Part shown: piece after piece, positions 23,317 through 33,977 of the stretch
Layout: the number at the start of each line of letters is the position of its first letter
Position numbering within the stretch: position 1 is the first letter of the stretch
DNA from: Achromobacter kerstersii
GTDB lineage: Bacteria; Pseudomonadota; Gammaproteobacteria; Burkholderiales; Burkholderiaceae_B
Direction: 5' to 3'
NCBI RefSeq assembly: GCF_902859595.1
Contig: NZ_CADIJQ010000001.1
Span: 620,001 to 684,000 of the forward strand
Length of the DNA: 64,000 nt
Made by a program: the position numbers and the translations under genes
Notes under the pieces: generated by a model
What the model was told of the DNA's origin: nothing
Databases searched by the model: none
What the model saw: only the letters and a program-made list of their open reading frames with translations

Positions 23317-26300
23317 CTAGCCATGTTCAGCCAGCAGCCGAGTCTGCACGCGCGGAAGCTCGATATGGACTTGCCGATGTTGGCCATCGTCTTCCAGCGT
23401 GATGATGCCGTCTTCCTGGATCACCCCATCTAGCGTGACGCGCGCGGCGCCATCGCCTTCGCCATCGGCCCGTTGCGCGGTCACCGTATAGGTGGAGCGG
23501 CCGTGCCGGTAGCTGAGCGTGAACGTGTTCCAGTCGCTGGGCAGGCAGGGCAAGAAGCTGAGCGTGCCGGCGCGCAGCCGCATCCCCAGCACAGACTCAA
23601 GGATCAGCCGGTACATCAGCCCGGAAGAGCCCGTGTACCAGGTCCAGCCCCCTCGGCCCAACTGTCCGGGCGTGGTGTAGATGTCGGCGGCCATGACGTA
23701 GGGTTCGACCTTGTAGCGCGCGGCGGCCGCTGGCGAGTCTGCATGGTGGATGGGGTTCAGCATGTGCAGAAGCGACCCAACGCGGGCCTCGTCGCGCAAG
23801 GTGCAGAAGGCCATGGCGGTCCAGATGGCGGCATGGGTGTACTGGCCGCCGTTTTCGCGCACGCCCGGCACATAGCCCCGGATGTAGCCCGGGTTCATCG
23901 GGGCGGCGTCAAACGAGGGCGTCAGCAGCCGGATGAGGCCAAGCTTGTCATCGACCAGCCGGTTGGCCACCGCCTGCATGGCGGACTGCGCGCGCTCCGG
24001 CGGGGCCACGCCGGACAGCACCGCCCAGCTTTGCGAAATGGAATCGATCTGGCATTCCAGGTTCTGCGCCGAGCCTAGCGGCGTGCCGTCGTCGAAATAC
24101 GCCCGGCGATACCACTGGCCGTCCCAGCCGGCTTGCTCCAGGTCCAGCGCCAGTTGGCGCGCCACGGATTCGCAATAGGCGGCGAACGGCAGGTCGGCGT
24201 GCGCGCGTGCTACCCGGGCAAAGCGGTTCAGGGTGTCATGCAGGAAGAATCCCAGCCAGACGCTGACACCGCGGCCCGCATCGCCGACTTTGTCCATGCC
24301 GTCGTTCCAGTCGCAAGACCCGATCAGGGGCAAACCATGCATGCCAAATTGGCTCAAAGCGTGGTTCAGGGCGCGTGTGCAATGGGCGTAAAGCGTGGCG
24401 GACTCGCGCGACGGCTTGGGGTGATCGTAGTTGGACGATTCGCCCGGATTGAGCGCGCGGCCTTCGATAAAGCCCACGTCTTCCGTCAGCACGCCCATAT
24501 CGCCCGTGAGTTCGACATAGTGGCTGACGGCGAATGGCAGCCACAGGTAATCGTCAGAGCAGCGCGTGCGCACGCCGCGATTGGAGGGCGGATGCCACCA
24601 ATGCAGCACGTCGCCCTGGACGAATTGGCGGGCCGCGCTGCGCAACAGGTGTTCGCGCGTCAGTTCCGGGCGTGCCGTGGTCAGCGCCATCACGTCTTGC
24701 AACTGGTCTCGGAAGCCATACGCGCCGCCCGACTGATAGTGTCCGCTGCGCGCCCACATGCGGCATGCCAGGGTTTGGTAGAGCAGCCAGCCGTTGGCCA
24801 GCGTGTTCAAGGCGGCGTCGGGTGTTTGGATGCGCACGACGCCCAGCGTGTCGCGCCAATACTGCCGCACGGCTTCCAGTTCGTTGGCCGCCGCGCCGGC
24901 CTCGCGGTAGCGGCGCACGAGTTCGCTTGCGTGTTCCTTGCCTTGCGGCGACGCGCCCAAATGGAAAACCACCTGTTCTTCTTCGCCCTCATCCAGCGTG
25001 ACGGGGACCTGGATGGCGGCGCACGGGTCCAGCGCGGCGCTGGTGCGTCCGGACAAGACGCTGCGGCGCAGCGCTTGCGGGTGCCGCAGCGTGCCGTTGC
25101 GGCCGATGAATTCCTTGCGGTCGCCGGTGACGCTGCGCGCAGCGCTGCTGGTGTCGAAGAACGCTACGTGCCGCGCGAAGTCGGTGTTGAAGCTATTGCG
25201 GGCAAACAGTGCGCCGGTCTGCGCATCGACTTCGGTCGTGACGTGCATGGCCGACTTGGAGCGCAGGTCGCCCAGCACCCATTCCACATACCCCGTGACC
25301 GACAAGCGGCGGCGTCGCCCTGAGCGGTTGCGCACGGTCAGGGAATAAAACTTCACGGGCGCTTCCAGGGCCACATGCACGCACAGCCGGGATTCGATAC
25401 CGTCTTCCACATGCTCGAATACCGTGTAGCCAAAGCCATGGCGGGTGACATAGGCCGACGCGCCGCCTGCGGGATAAGGCGCGGCCGACCAGACGTGGCC
25501 GCTGATTTCGTCGCGCAGGTAGAAGGCTTCGCCGCAGACGTCAGTGACGGCGTCGTTGCGCCAGGGGGTCAGCCGGAATTCATGCGCGTTGCCGCTCCAG
25601 CTGTAGGCTTGTCCGCTTTCGGACACCACGGTGCCGAACTGGGCATTGGCGATGACGTTGACCCAGGGGGCGGGCGTGCGCTGATCGTCCGACGTGGTGA
25701 TGACGTATTCCTCGCCGTCGGGCGTGAAGCCTCCCAGCCCGTTGCCGTGCAGCAGATCCGCGGGGGCCGCAGCAGGCGGAACATAGGCGCTGGGCGGCAA
25801 GGGCGGTGTCGACGTAACCAGGGGCGCGACACGGCTTTCAGGCAATGCCAGGCGGTTCACCTGGTTCGACAAGGACCCCAACGCATCGCTGAGCGACACC
25901 CGCGAGACGGCCAGCAGCAGCGTCCGGTCTTCTTCCGAAATCTGATCTCCCGGCCGCACAAAAATACCGCCCGGACGGTCGATGATGTGCGACTCCACCC
26001 CGGCGGATATCAAGCCCATCATGCGGTCTTGCAGGGCTTGACGGTAGCTGCCCGTGTCTTCGTTCCAGATCACCAGGTCCACCGCCACGCCTTTTTGCCG
26101 CCAGTAAGCGTGCGCCTGGACCAATTGACGGACCAGCTCAAAGTTGGCCGGGTCCTTGATGCGCAACAGCACAATGGGCAAATCGCCCGAGATCGCGTAG
26201 CCCCACAGCCCTGATTGCCCGCGGCGGTTCTTCAGCAGCGTGGCGGCGTCGGCGCGCAGCGCGGGGTTCTGATAGACGATGGCGTTGGCCAGGCGGGCGT

Positions 26301-29300
26301 ACAACTGCGCATCCGCCTCGGTTGCGTTCAACTGCCGCACGATGACCTGGGCGTGCGTCCATGCCAGTTCCAGCGCACGGTCGGCCAGGTGGCGGTCTTG
26401 ATACTTGCTGATCAAGTGGGTGCATGCGCTGCGGCTGTCGCCCACGCCTTGCACCAGATCAACCACGACGGTTTGTTCAGGCTGCAGCGTGATGGCGCAG
26501 CGGATGGCGGATACCGGCTCCAGCACCGACCCTTCGCTGCCCGACAGCGGGCCGCTTGCGTCCATGGCCCGCGGGTTGGCGGTGGAGCGGCCGCGGCCCA
26601 GGAACACCGCGCGGTCCGTTTCATAGGACGCGTCACCGGGCTTGCCGCCATGGATCGCCAGCAACTGGAACATCCACGGGGGGCTATCGGCGGGATTGCG
26701 GGCGCGCCGGGTGCTCAGAATGGCGCGCTCGGCCGGCAGAATTTCAGTTTGCACGAACAGGTTGCTGAAGGCGGGGTGCAGTTCGTCGGCCATGGCGGGC
26801 GCGATGACAATTTCGGTATAGCAAGTGACTTCCAGCGTGCGCGTTTCTCGGCTGCGGTTGGTCAGGTGGACGCGCCGCAATTCAATATCGTCTTCCGGGG
26901 AAACGACGATTTCGGTGTGCGTGTCGATCTCGTGGTCGGTGCGCTTGAATTCCGCGCGGCCTTCCGAAAAGATGACTTCGTAGTGATCGGGCCGTGTCAG
27001 GGTCGGTTGGAAAGCCGTGGACCAGAGCTTGCCGCTGATGGTGTCGCGCAGATAGCAAAAGGTGCCCCAGTTGTCGCAGGTGCTGTCTTCGCGCCACCGT
27101 GTGACGGCCAGATCTTTCCAGCGGCTGGAGCCCGCGCCGCTGTTGGTGACCATGACGTGATACCGGCCGTTGGACAGCAACTGCACTTCGGGGATGGGCG
27201 TGTCGGCGGTATCCAGCACGCGCACGGACACTTCGTTTTGCCCTGCGGGCGTGCTGCGGATGACGGCAAGTTCCGCTCCCTTGGAGTGGGCGGCCGCCGC
27301 CCGGGGCACGCGCTCTTGCAGCAGCAGCATCGTGGCCTGAAACGAGGGGTCCGCTTCGAAGCGCGCCTGCATCGTGCGCCCCAGCAACACGCTTGCCATA
27401 GACAGAAAGCCCATGCCCTGGTGATGGGCCATGTAGGCATAGATGATGGTGCTGCTTTTGCCGGGCGGCTGGCGGCGCGCGGTGTAGTCGACGGCTTCGT
27501 ACAGGCCATAGCGGCCAAGCACTTTGTCTTTGGCCAGGCGTTGCAGGTTGCGGCAGGCGGCATCCGGCGCCACCATCAGCGCCAGCATCGACGCATAGGG
27601 GGCGACGACAACATCATCGGCCAAGCCGCGCTTGAGCCCCAGGCCGGGCACGCCGAACGCGCGGTACTGGTAGTTCATGGCGGCGTCGAACAGGTGGTAG
27701 GCGCTTTCGGACATGCCCCACGGAATGCCCAGCTTGTCGCCGTATTCGATCTGCGCGCGCACGGCGGACTGGCAGGTCTGGTCCAGCAGCGTGTGCGGGT
27801 AGGACGGCATGACAAGCCGGGGCATCAGGTATTCGAACATCGACCCGCTCCAGGACAGCAGCACAGGGCCGCCCGGGGAGTTGTTCAGCTGCCGGCCCAG
27901 CGCGAACCAGGTTTCCTGGGGCAACTGGCCTTGGGCGATGGCGACAAAGCTGCATAGCCGCGCCTCGGAGGCGAGCAGGTCGTACAGGCCTTCGTCGCGC
28001 CGGCGTTCCGTCAGGTTGTAGCCGATGGCCAGCAGGCGGCTGCCCTTGTCGTACAGAAAACCATATTCCGCCACGGCCATCTCGGCCGCGGTGGCGGCCA
28101 GCCGCTCAAGCACCGCGCACCGTTCGGCGGCGCGTTCGCCCGCCATGGCCACGGCCTGTTCGGTTTCCAGCAGCCAAAGGCGCTCGCCATCGGACGTGTC
28201 TTCTGCGGCCAGGCGCGCTCGCAGCGCCGGTAGCAGCGTGGCGCGCAGGCCGGCCACTTGCTGCAACGTGGGGATGGCCTGCAAGGCGGGCAGGCCGTCC
28301 CACGAGACGCCCGCGGGCGCGTCCCGCCATGGCGTGAACAGGGCCAGCTCGTCGCGCGCTTCTTCGCATTGGCGCAGCAGGGCTTGGCAGTGCCACAGGG
28401 CTTCGGCCTGGGCGGGGCCGGCGTAGCTGTCGAGCAGCCCGTAGGCCAGTTCGCGCACGCGGTCGATGCCTTGTTTGGCCTGGGCCAAGGTTTTTGAACC
28501 GTGCAGGGCCTTCAAGGCCTGATCCATCCGGTCCAACGGCGTATGGCGGTCGGCGGCGACATGTTCGCGCAGCACGCCCAGCGCGTCGGCCAGGCCATCA
28601 AAGGTGCGCGGATGCAGAATCGGCGCCTGGGCCAGCGCCAGCAGTCCCGGCCGCAGCGTCAGCAGGTGACCCGCCAGATTGCCGCTGTCTACCGTAGAGA
28701 TGTAAAGCGGGTTCAGCGGTTTGAGCGTCAGGGTGTCGTACCAGTTATAGAAGTGGCCCAGGTAGCGGTCCAGCGTCGCCATGGTGCGCAGCGTTGCCTG
28801 CGTGCGTTCAAGCAGCCGGCTGGCTTGCAGGTAGCCGAAGTCGTAGGCGGCCAGGTTGGCCAGCAGGGCCAGGCCCAGGTTGGTGGGGGACGTGCGGTGT
28901 GCTGTGGTGGGCGCCGGGCGGTCCTGGACGTTGTCCGGGATCAGCCAGTTGTCTTCGGCGCCGCCGTGGCCGTCGAAAAAGGACCAGGTCTTGCGCGCCA
29001 GCAGCCGCAGGAATTGTTCCTGCGCGGGCGCCAACACCGCTTTCGCCACGGCAGGAGGCCGGCTCAGGCGCCGGGCGATCAGCGGCATCAACGCCCACAG
29101 CGCCAGCACCGGCAACGCGGCAGGCCAGGCGGACGGATTCCACCGCATGACGCAGGCGCCGATCGCCAGCGCAAGCAGCGGCGAGCCCCAGATGGACAAC
29201 AGCAGGGGCCCGGCCCGCGTGGTGCCTTCGCGGTTGGTGACGCTGGACGGCTTCCATTCCAGCAGGCGCCGGCCCGATACCGTGAGCCGGTACAGGGTGC

Positions 29301-32073
29301 GCAAGATGGCGTCCAGGCTGTACAGCGCTTCGTGCGCCAGGCAGGCAAGCGCAAAGGCGGTGCGCGCAAGCTGCTGCAAGATCGAGGGCACCCAGCCGGC
29401 CAGATGCTGCGCCAGCACCACGTCTTCTTCTTTACGCACGGCGCCCATCGCCGACGCGAACAAGCCCGGCAGAAACAGCACCATCAGGCTGGCGGTGGTC
29501 CACAACCACGGATAGGGCAGCAGCGTCCAGCCCAGCGCCATCAGCAGCACCAGGCAAGGGGCGACCAGACTGCGCCGCAGATTGTCCAGGATCTTGCAGC
29601 GGGCCAGCCACGGCAGCGGCTGGCTGGCAGGCGCGCCGGGTGTCGCAGGCGGGCGGCCGAACAGCCAGCCCAGCAGTTGCCAGTCGCCGCGTATCCAGCG
29701 GTGGCGGCGGCTGACGTCTGACGCGTAGCGCGCAGGGTGGCCTTCAAACAGTTGCACATCACTGAGCAAACCCGAGCGCGCGTAGCAACCTTCAAGCAGG
29801 TCGTGGCTGAGCACCCGGTTGTCGGGGAAGCGGTCTTTCAGCGCCGCTTCGAACGCGTCCACTTCATAGATGCCCTTACCGATAAAGGAGCCTTCCTTGA
29901 AGATGTCCTGATAGACGTCGGACACGGTGTTTGTGTAGGGATCAATGCCGGCGTCCCCGCCATGCAGGCGTGCATAGGCGGAGCCGCTCAGGTCGGCCAG
30001 GCGGACTGCCACGCGCGGTTGCAGGATGCCGTAGCCGCGCGTGACCCGTTGCCGGGCCGCATCGAACCGGGGCTGATTCAGCGGATGCGCCATCGTGCCC
30101 ACCAGCTTCCACGCGCTCTCGCGGGGCAGATCGGTATCGGTGTCCAGCGTAATGACGTACTTCACGCTGGGCAGCCAACCCAGATCGCCCACCAGGCAGG
30201 AAAACGCACCCTCGCCCTGACCGCGCAGCAGCCCGTTCAGGTCGGCAAGCTTGCCGCGTTTGCGTTCGCGGCCCATCCAGACCTGTTCCCGCTCGTTCCA
30301 GCGGCGCGGCCGATGCAACAGAAAGAACGGGCTACGGCCCAACTGCCGGTACTTGTGGTTCAGCGCCTGGATATGCGCTTTGGCGCGTTCCAGCAGCAAG
30401 GCATCGGCGGGCTGATGTTCGGTCTGCGCGTCGGCGAAATCCGTCAGCAGGCAAAAGCTGAGATTGTCTCCGGGGTTGGCCAGAAAGCGGATCTCCAGGG
30501 CTTCGCTCAGTTGTTCGCCGTCATCGGGTTCGATCAGCATGGACGGCACCGCGACCAGGCAACGCGCGTCGTCCGGAATGCGTTTGGCGTAGTCCATGCG
30601 CGGCAGCCGCAGCGGCCGCACGAGCCAGGTCAGCGCCCAGTTGACGATGGCCACGGCCAGATGGCTGGTCGCCACCACCGACAACACCGCAAGCGCCGCC
30701 AATGCCCACGGGCCGACGCCCGCCGCGTGTGCGATACCCACCAATATTGCGCTGGCGGCGGCCGTGAGCAGGACGATGGCGCCCGCGTAGCCGGCCAGCG
30801 CGCAAGCGGGAGACAGGCGCGCCAATTGCGCACGCAGGCTCTGTCTCACGGCCGCCTGTTGCACGAGCTCGCGCTGCCCCTGATCCGTCAGGTAGAAGCC
30901 AACGTGCGCGCGGCGAGGATCGGCGTCGGGGCTGGGGTCACTGGCCGCCGCTGACGCCAGCGCAATGGCCAGCTCGGCGATGTCGATCTCGGTATGGGGG
31001 GAAGCCTGGGACAGGCGCTCCACGCGGTGCCGGTAGCGATCCCGCGTGGAAAAGTCCATGTCGGCATAGACGCCGGCGGGGTCCTGGCGCAGCGTGCGTT
31101 CCACCAGGCTCACGTCTTCAACAAATTCGTTCCAGTTTGTCGTCGATAGCGCGCGCAGGCTGCCAATGCTGTTGCTGATGGATACCTGGTCCGCCGCCTG
31201 TTGCTGGTTTTCGGCCACCACCATGTACTCGATGGTCAGGTTCGACTGCGCCAGGCGCTGCTCGAACCACGTCAAGGGCAGCGCCAGCGCGGGGCCGTGC
31301 CCTTGCAGCCGCCGGGACAGTTCCGCCACGAAGGCGCCGTCGATGGGCGGATTCGAGCGCGCCATGTTGGCGATGACCAGGATCAGGCTGGTAGGGTCTT
31401 CTTCGGCCGCTTTGCGCATGGCGTCGGCCCAGGTGTCGGCCAGCCCGCGGTTCATATTGGCGTAGGCCAGGCGGATGGCCACGCGGCGCAGATTCTCGAT
31501 CAGGGCCAGCCGCATCATGATGGGGATGGCCCACAGTTCGCCCAATTGCAGCGGCGCCACCGTCTGATAGGCGCTGACGAATGCGTTGATGCCCGCGGCA
31601 TCGATCCGCGCATCGCTATGCGAAATCATTTCCAACGCAATGTCGTAGGCGCGCGGCAAGCCCTGTGACGGCCCCGCTGACAGCTTGGGCAGGCTGCGGC
31701 TGTAGCCCTTGGGCAGATGGCGCTTGGCCAGCCGGATCTGCTCTTCGATCAGGTAGAAGTTGTCCAGCAGCCATTCATCGGCGGGCGTGATCTGGCGGCT
31801 TTGCTGCATGGATTCCATCAGCAGCGCGCAGGCTTCGCCCAGCAAGGTCTGGTTTTCGGTCAGGCGAGGCAGCAACTTGTCTTGCCCGCTGAAGGCGCCT
31901 ACCACGTGCTCGTGCGCCAGCGCCTGGCCGTGCGCTTCCATTTGCGCGGCGTTGAACAGTTCGGCGCGCAAGGGAGGTTCGCTCTTGGCGGCGCTAAGCG
32001 TCGGCTTGCTGCGGGCGAACAGGTCTATCCACTCGGGGGCGGCCTCTAGCGAGGGCCAATCTATGGGTTTCAT
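23317..32073 (-). CDS. ndvB: Cyclic beta-1,2-glucan synthase NdvB/ChvB
   Basis: 2918 residues from ATG at 32073 (MKPIDWPSLE); upstream codons in the same frame are low-complexity and not used. Makes cyclic beta-1,2-glucan from UDP-glucose at the inner membrane for export to the periplasm. Order: a helical N-terminal region; membrane segments near 415-480; a GT84 glycosyltransferase domain with the DxD motif in YVITLDTDTDLPRE near 640; more membrane segments near 830-880 and 955-1000; a glycoamylase-like domain from about 1015; two GH94-type beta-sandwich blocks; and a C-terminal GH94 phosphorylase domain with LPLIGSCDWNDGMD near 2585, whose Asp controls ring size. Length fits the family (about 2800-2900). 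Divergent from pgi, 206 bases away, which would supply or drain hexose phosphate. Confidence 0.96.
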   Translation of the reverse strand: MKPIDWPSLEAAPEWIDLFARSKPTLSAAKSEPPLRAELFNAAQMEAHGQALAHEHVVGAFSGQDKLLPRLTENQTLLGEACALLMESMQQSRQITPADEWLLDNFYLIEEQIRLAKRHLPKGYSRSLPKLSAGPSQGLPRAYDIALEMISHSDARIDAAGINAFVSAYQTVAPLQLGELWAIPIMMRLALIENLRRVAIRLAYANMNRGLADTWADAMRKAAEEDPTSLILVIANMARSNPPIDGAFVAELSRRLQGHGPALALPLTWFEQRLAQSNLTIEYMVVAENQQQAADQVSISNSIGSLRALSTTNWNEFVEDVSLVERTLRQDPAGVYADMDFSTRDRYRHRVERLSQASPHTEIDIAELAIALASAAASDPSPDADPRRAHVGFYLTDQGQRELVQQAAVRQSLRAQLARLSPACALAGYAGAIVLLTAAASAILVGIAHAAGVGPWALAALAVLSVVATSHLAVAIVNWALTWLVRPLRLPRMDYAKRIPDDARCLVAVPSMLIEPDDGEQLSEALEIRFLANPGDNLSFCLLTDFADAQTEHQPADALLLERAKAHIQALNHKYRQLGRSPFFLLHRPRRWNEREQVWMGRERKRGKLADLNGLLRGQGEGAFSCLVGDLGWLPSVKYVITLDTDTDLPRESAWKLVGTMAHPLNQPRFDAARQRVTRGYGILQPRVAVRLADLSGSAYARLHGGDAGIDPYTNTVSDVYQDIFKEGSFIGKGIYEVDAFEAALKDRFPDNRVLSHDLLEGCYARSGLLSDVQLFEGHPARYASDVSRRHRWIRGDWQLLGWLFGRPPATPGAPASQPLPWLARCKILDNLRRSLVAPCLVLLMALGWTLLPYPWLWTTASLMVLFLPGLFASAMGAVRKEEDVVLAQHLAGWVPSILQQLARTAFALACLAHEALYSLDAILRTLYRLTVSGRRLLEWKPSSVTNREGTTRAGPLLLSIWGSPLLALAIGACVMRWNPSAWPAALPVLALWALMPLIARRLSRPPAVAKAVLAPAQEQFLRLLARKTWSFFDGHGGAEDNWLIPDNVQDRPAPTTAHRTSPTNLGLALLANLAAYDFGYLQASRLLERTQATLRTMATLDRYLGHFYNWYDTLTLKPLNPLYISTVDSGNLAGHLLTLRPGLLALAQAPILHPRTFDGLADALGVLREHVAADRHTPLDRMDQALKALHGSKTLAQAKQGIDRVRELAYGLLDSYAGPAQAEALWHCQALLRQCEEARDELALFTPWRDAPAGVSWDGLPALQAIPTLQQVAGLRATLLPALRARLAAEDTSDGERLWLLETEQAVAMAGERAAERCAVLERLAATAAEMAVAEYGFLYDKGSRLLAIGYNLTERRRDEGLYDLLASEARLCSFVAIAQGQLPQETWFALGRQLNNSPGGPVLLSWSGSMFEYLMPRLVMPSYPHTLLDQTCQSAVRAQIEYGDKLGIPWGMSESAYHLFDAAMNYQYRAFGVPGLGLKRGLADDVVVAPYASMLALMVAPDAACRNLQRLAKDKVLGRYGLYEAVDYTARRQPPGKSSTIIYAYMAHHQGMGFLSMASVLLGRTMQARFEADPSFQATMLLLQERVPRAAAAHSKGAELAVIRSTPAGQNEVSVRVLDTADTPIPEVQLLSNGRYHVMVTNSGAGSSRWKDLAVTRWREDSTCDNWGTFCYLRDTISGKLWSTAFQPTLTRPDHYEVIFSEGRAEFKRTDHEIDTHTEIVVSPEDDIELRRVHLTNRSRETRTLEVTCYTEIVIAPAMADELHPAFSNLFVQTEILPAERAILSTRRARNPADSPPWMFQLLAIHGGKPGDASYETDRAVFLGRGRSTANPRAMDASGPLSGSEGSVLEPVSAIRCAITLQPEQTVVVDLVQGVGDSRSACTHLISKYQDRHLADRALELAWTHAQVIVRQLNATEADAQLYARLANAIVYQNPALRADAATLLKNRRGQSGLWGYAISGDLPIVLLRIKDPANFELVRQLVQAHAYWRQKGVAVDLVIWNEDTGSYRQALQDRMMGLISAGVESHIIDRPGGIFVRPGDQISEEDRTLLLAVSRVSLSDALGSLSNQVNRLALPESRVAPLVTSTPPLPPSAYVPPAAAPADLLHGNGLGGFTPDGEEYVITTSDDQRTPAPWVNVIANAQFGTVVSESGQAYSWSGNAHEFRLTPWRNDAVTDVCGEAFYLRDEISGHVWSAAPYPAGGASAYVTRHGFGYTVFEHVEDGIESRLCVHVALEAPVKFYSLTVRNRSGRRRRLSVTGYVEWVLGDLRSKSAMHVTTEVDAQTGALFARNSFNTDFARHVAFFDTSSAARSVTGDRKEFIGRNGTLRHPQALRRSVLSGRTSAALDPCAAIQVPVTLDEGEEEQVVFHLGASPQGKEHASELVRRYREAGAAANELEAVRQYWRDTLGVVRIQTPDAALNTLANGWLLYQTLACRMWARSGHYQSGGAYGFRDQLQDVMALTTARPELTREHLLRSAARQFVQGDVLHWWHPPSNRGVRTRCSDDYLWLPFAVSHYVELTGDMGVLTEDVGFIEGRALNPGESSNYDHPKPSRESATLYAHCTRALNHALSQFGMHGLPLIGSCDWNDGMDKVGDAGRGVSVWLGFFLHDTLNRFARVARAHADLPFAAYCESVARQLALDLEQAGWDGQWYRRAYFDDGTPLGSAQNLECQIDSISQSWAVLSGVAPPERAQSAMQAVANRLVDDKLGLIRLLTPSFDAAPMNPGYIRGYVPGVRENGGQYTHAAIWTAMAFCTLRDEARVGSLLHMLNPIHHADSPAAAARYKVEPYVMAADIYTTPGQLGRGGWTWYTGSSGLMYRLILESVLGMRLRAGTLSFLPCLPSDWNTFTLSYRHGRSTYTVTAQRADGEGDGAARVTLDGVIQEDGIITLEDDGQHRQVHIELPRVQTRLLAEHG

Positions 32074-32166
32074 CGATACGTGGCCATGGGGATTCCGTCG
32101 GGGCAGCGCGCCGCCCGGGCGGGCGGCGTCCCCACCATAGAGTGACCATGCGCGCGCGCGAGCTCT

Positions 32167-32180
32167 GTGCGCTACCGCAC
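32167..32180. promoter_or_regulatory. GTGCG-CTAC-CGCAC dyad between ndvB and pgi
   Basis: A perfect 5-4-5 inverted repeat in the divergent ndvB/pgi region, 94 bases from the ndvB start and 100 from the pgi start. Its first ten bases, GTGCGCTACC, recur exactly as an inverted pair upstream of the first Crp/Fnr gene (33978-34014). Likely a binding site for one of those regulators; by sequence only. Confidence 0.5.
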
Positions 32181-32279
32181 GGACGGCGTGCGCCGCTTGT
32201 GACATAACCGACCCAAACCCCGGCTAGGCGCGGGCGCAACGTCGCGACGCAGGCAGGCCGGAATGGAGGTGCGCAGGCC

Positions 32280-33938
32280 ATGGACAGACAAGCATCAGCG
32301 GGTCAGGGCGACGCCGCAACGAGCCCGGCGACCCCTGCGGGTCCCCCTTGGGCGGCGCTGTCGGGCGAGGCGGATGCGATGCGCGCCATGCATCTACGCG
32401 CCTTGTTCCTTGAGGACGCCAACCGGGGAGAGCGGCTGACGCTGGAAGCGGCCGGATGGTATCTGGATTACTCCAAACAACGCGTCACCCCCGCGACCCT
32501 GCAATGGCTGGTAGAGCTGGCCACCGAACGCGGCGTGCGGGCGCGCATTGACGCCATGTTCAACGGCGAGGCCATCAATGTCAGTGAACACCGGTCCGCA
32601 CTGCACACCGCGCTGCGGCTGCCCGCGGGCGCCAGCATGCAGATCGATGGCCGGGAAGTTGCGCCCGCCGTGCAGCGGGTGCGCAACCGGATGGCCGAGT
32701 GGGCCAACGCCGTGCGCGCTGGAACCTGCCTGGGCGGCACGGGTAAACCCATCCGCAACATCGTCAACGTGGGGATTGGCGGGTCGGCCATCGGTGTGGA
32801 GATGGCTTGCGCCGCGTTGCAGCACTACGCGCAACCCGGCCTGAATATCCGCTTCGTATCCAACATGGACGGGGCGGACTTCCAGCAGGCGACGCACGAT
32901 CTGGATGCGCGCGAAACCCTGTTCGTCCTGTGTTCAAAGTCATGGCACACCGCCGAAACCCGCTACAACGCGGCCGCCGCGCGCACCTGGTGCCGGGAAA
33001 GCATGCACGACGAATCCGCTGTGGCGGCCCACTTCCTGGCCGTCACCGGCAACCCGGGCGCGGCCATTCAAGAGGGAATCGCGCCTTTTCGGGTGTTCGA
33101 CATCTGGGACTGGGTCAACGGACGTTTCTCGCTGTGCTCGGCCATGGGCTTTACGCTGATGGCCGCGATCGGGCCCGAGGGTTTTGATGACATGCTGGCC
33201 GGCTGTCATCAGATGGATATGCACTTTCACGATGCGCCGCTTGCGCGGAACCTGCCCGTCATGCACGCGCTGCTGAGCGTGTGGAACAACAATTTCCTGG
33301 ACGCCCGAACCGTCGCCATCCTGCCTTACGACCACTATCTGCGTCGTTTTCCGTCGTACGTGCAGCAATTGATGATGGAGAGCAACGGTAAATCCGTCAC
33401 GCAGGACGGGGCGGATGTCGCGGGCCACACCAGCCCGGTGTATTGGGGCGCGAGCGGAACGAACGGCCAGCATTCATTTCACCAGCTGCTGCATCAGGGC
33501 AGCCAGTGCGTGCCGTGCGACTTCATCGGATTTCTGACGCCGCTTGCGGCCTCACCCCGGCAGCATGACGCGCTGCTGGCCAATATGTTTGCGCAGGCCG
33601 AGGCGCTGGCGTTTGGCCAACCCGTGGCCGACGGCGGTGAAGCGGCCCCGGCGGCGCGGCACCGCCACGTGGCCGGCAACCGTCCCAGCAACACCCTGTT
33701 GGCCAAGCGGCTGACGCCGCGCACGCTGGGCGCGCTGGTTGCGCTGTATGAGCACAGCGCCTTTACCCAAGGCGTCATCTGGAACATCGATTCGTTCGAT
33801 CAATGGGGCGTGGAATTGGGCAAGACGCTGGCCTTGCGTATTGTCCAGGAGCTTGAAGCGGGCACCACCGGCATGCAAAACCACGACAGCTCCACCCGCA
33901 CGCTGATGCAGAAAACCCTGGATGCCCGGCTTGGCTAA
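32280..33938 (+). CDS. pgi: Glucose-6-phosphate isomerase (variant)
   Basis: 552 residues from ATG at 32280, with GGAGG ten bases upstream. Interconverts glucose 6-phosphate and fructose 6-phosphate. Family landmarks: NVGIGGSAIGVEMAC, FDIWDWVNGRFSLCSAMG (usual form GGRYSLWSAIG), the catalytic Glu in MMESNGKSVTQ, the catalytic His in GTNGQHSFHQLLHQG, and the catalytic Lys in WNIDSFDQWGVELGK. The phosphate-binding loop is unusual: LCSKSWHTAETRYNA instead of the common SSKTFTTQETMTNA, keeping the Lys but changing the neighbours. The first 25 residues are a Ser/Thr/Ala/Pro-rich extension. Divergent from ndvB, suggesting service to glucan synthesis rather than central metabolism; a second pgi elsewhere is plausible. 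Confidence 0.9.
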   Translation: MDRQASAGQGDAATSPATPAGPPWAALSGEADAMRAMHLRALFLEDANRGERLTLEAAGWYLDYSKQRVTPATLQWLVELATERGVRARIDAMFNGEAINVSEHRSALHTALRLPAGASMQIDGREVAPAVQRVRNRMAEWANAVRAGTCLGGTGKPIRNIVNVGIGGSAIGVEMACAALQHYAQPGLNIRFVSNMDGADFQQATHDLDARETLFVLCSKSWHTAETRYNAAAARTWCRESMHDESAVAAHFLAVTGNPGAAIQEGIAPFRVFDIWDWVNGRFSLCSAMGFTLMAAIGPEGFDDMLAGCHQMDMHFHDAPLARNLPVMHALLSVWNNNFLDARTVAILPYDHYLRRFPSYVQQLMMESNGKSVTQDGADVAGHTSPVYWGASGTNGQHSFHQLLHQGSQCVPCDFIGFLTPLAASPRQHDALLANMFAQAEALAFGQPVADGGEAAPAARHRHVAGNRPSNTLLAKRLTPRTLGALVALYEHSAFTQGVIWNIDSFDQWGVELGKTLALRIVQELEAGTTGMQNHDSSTRTLMQKTLDARLG

Positions 33939-33977
33939 AGGGATGAGGAGGAGGGGGGGAGGGATGGCGCGCCAAGA

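Noticed and set aside
26215..27957. 580-codon plus-strand frame inside ndvB
   Set aside because: Gly/Arg/His/Gln-rich composition typical of an antisense shadow; ndvB motifs run unbroken through the same DNA.
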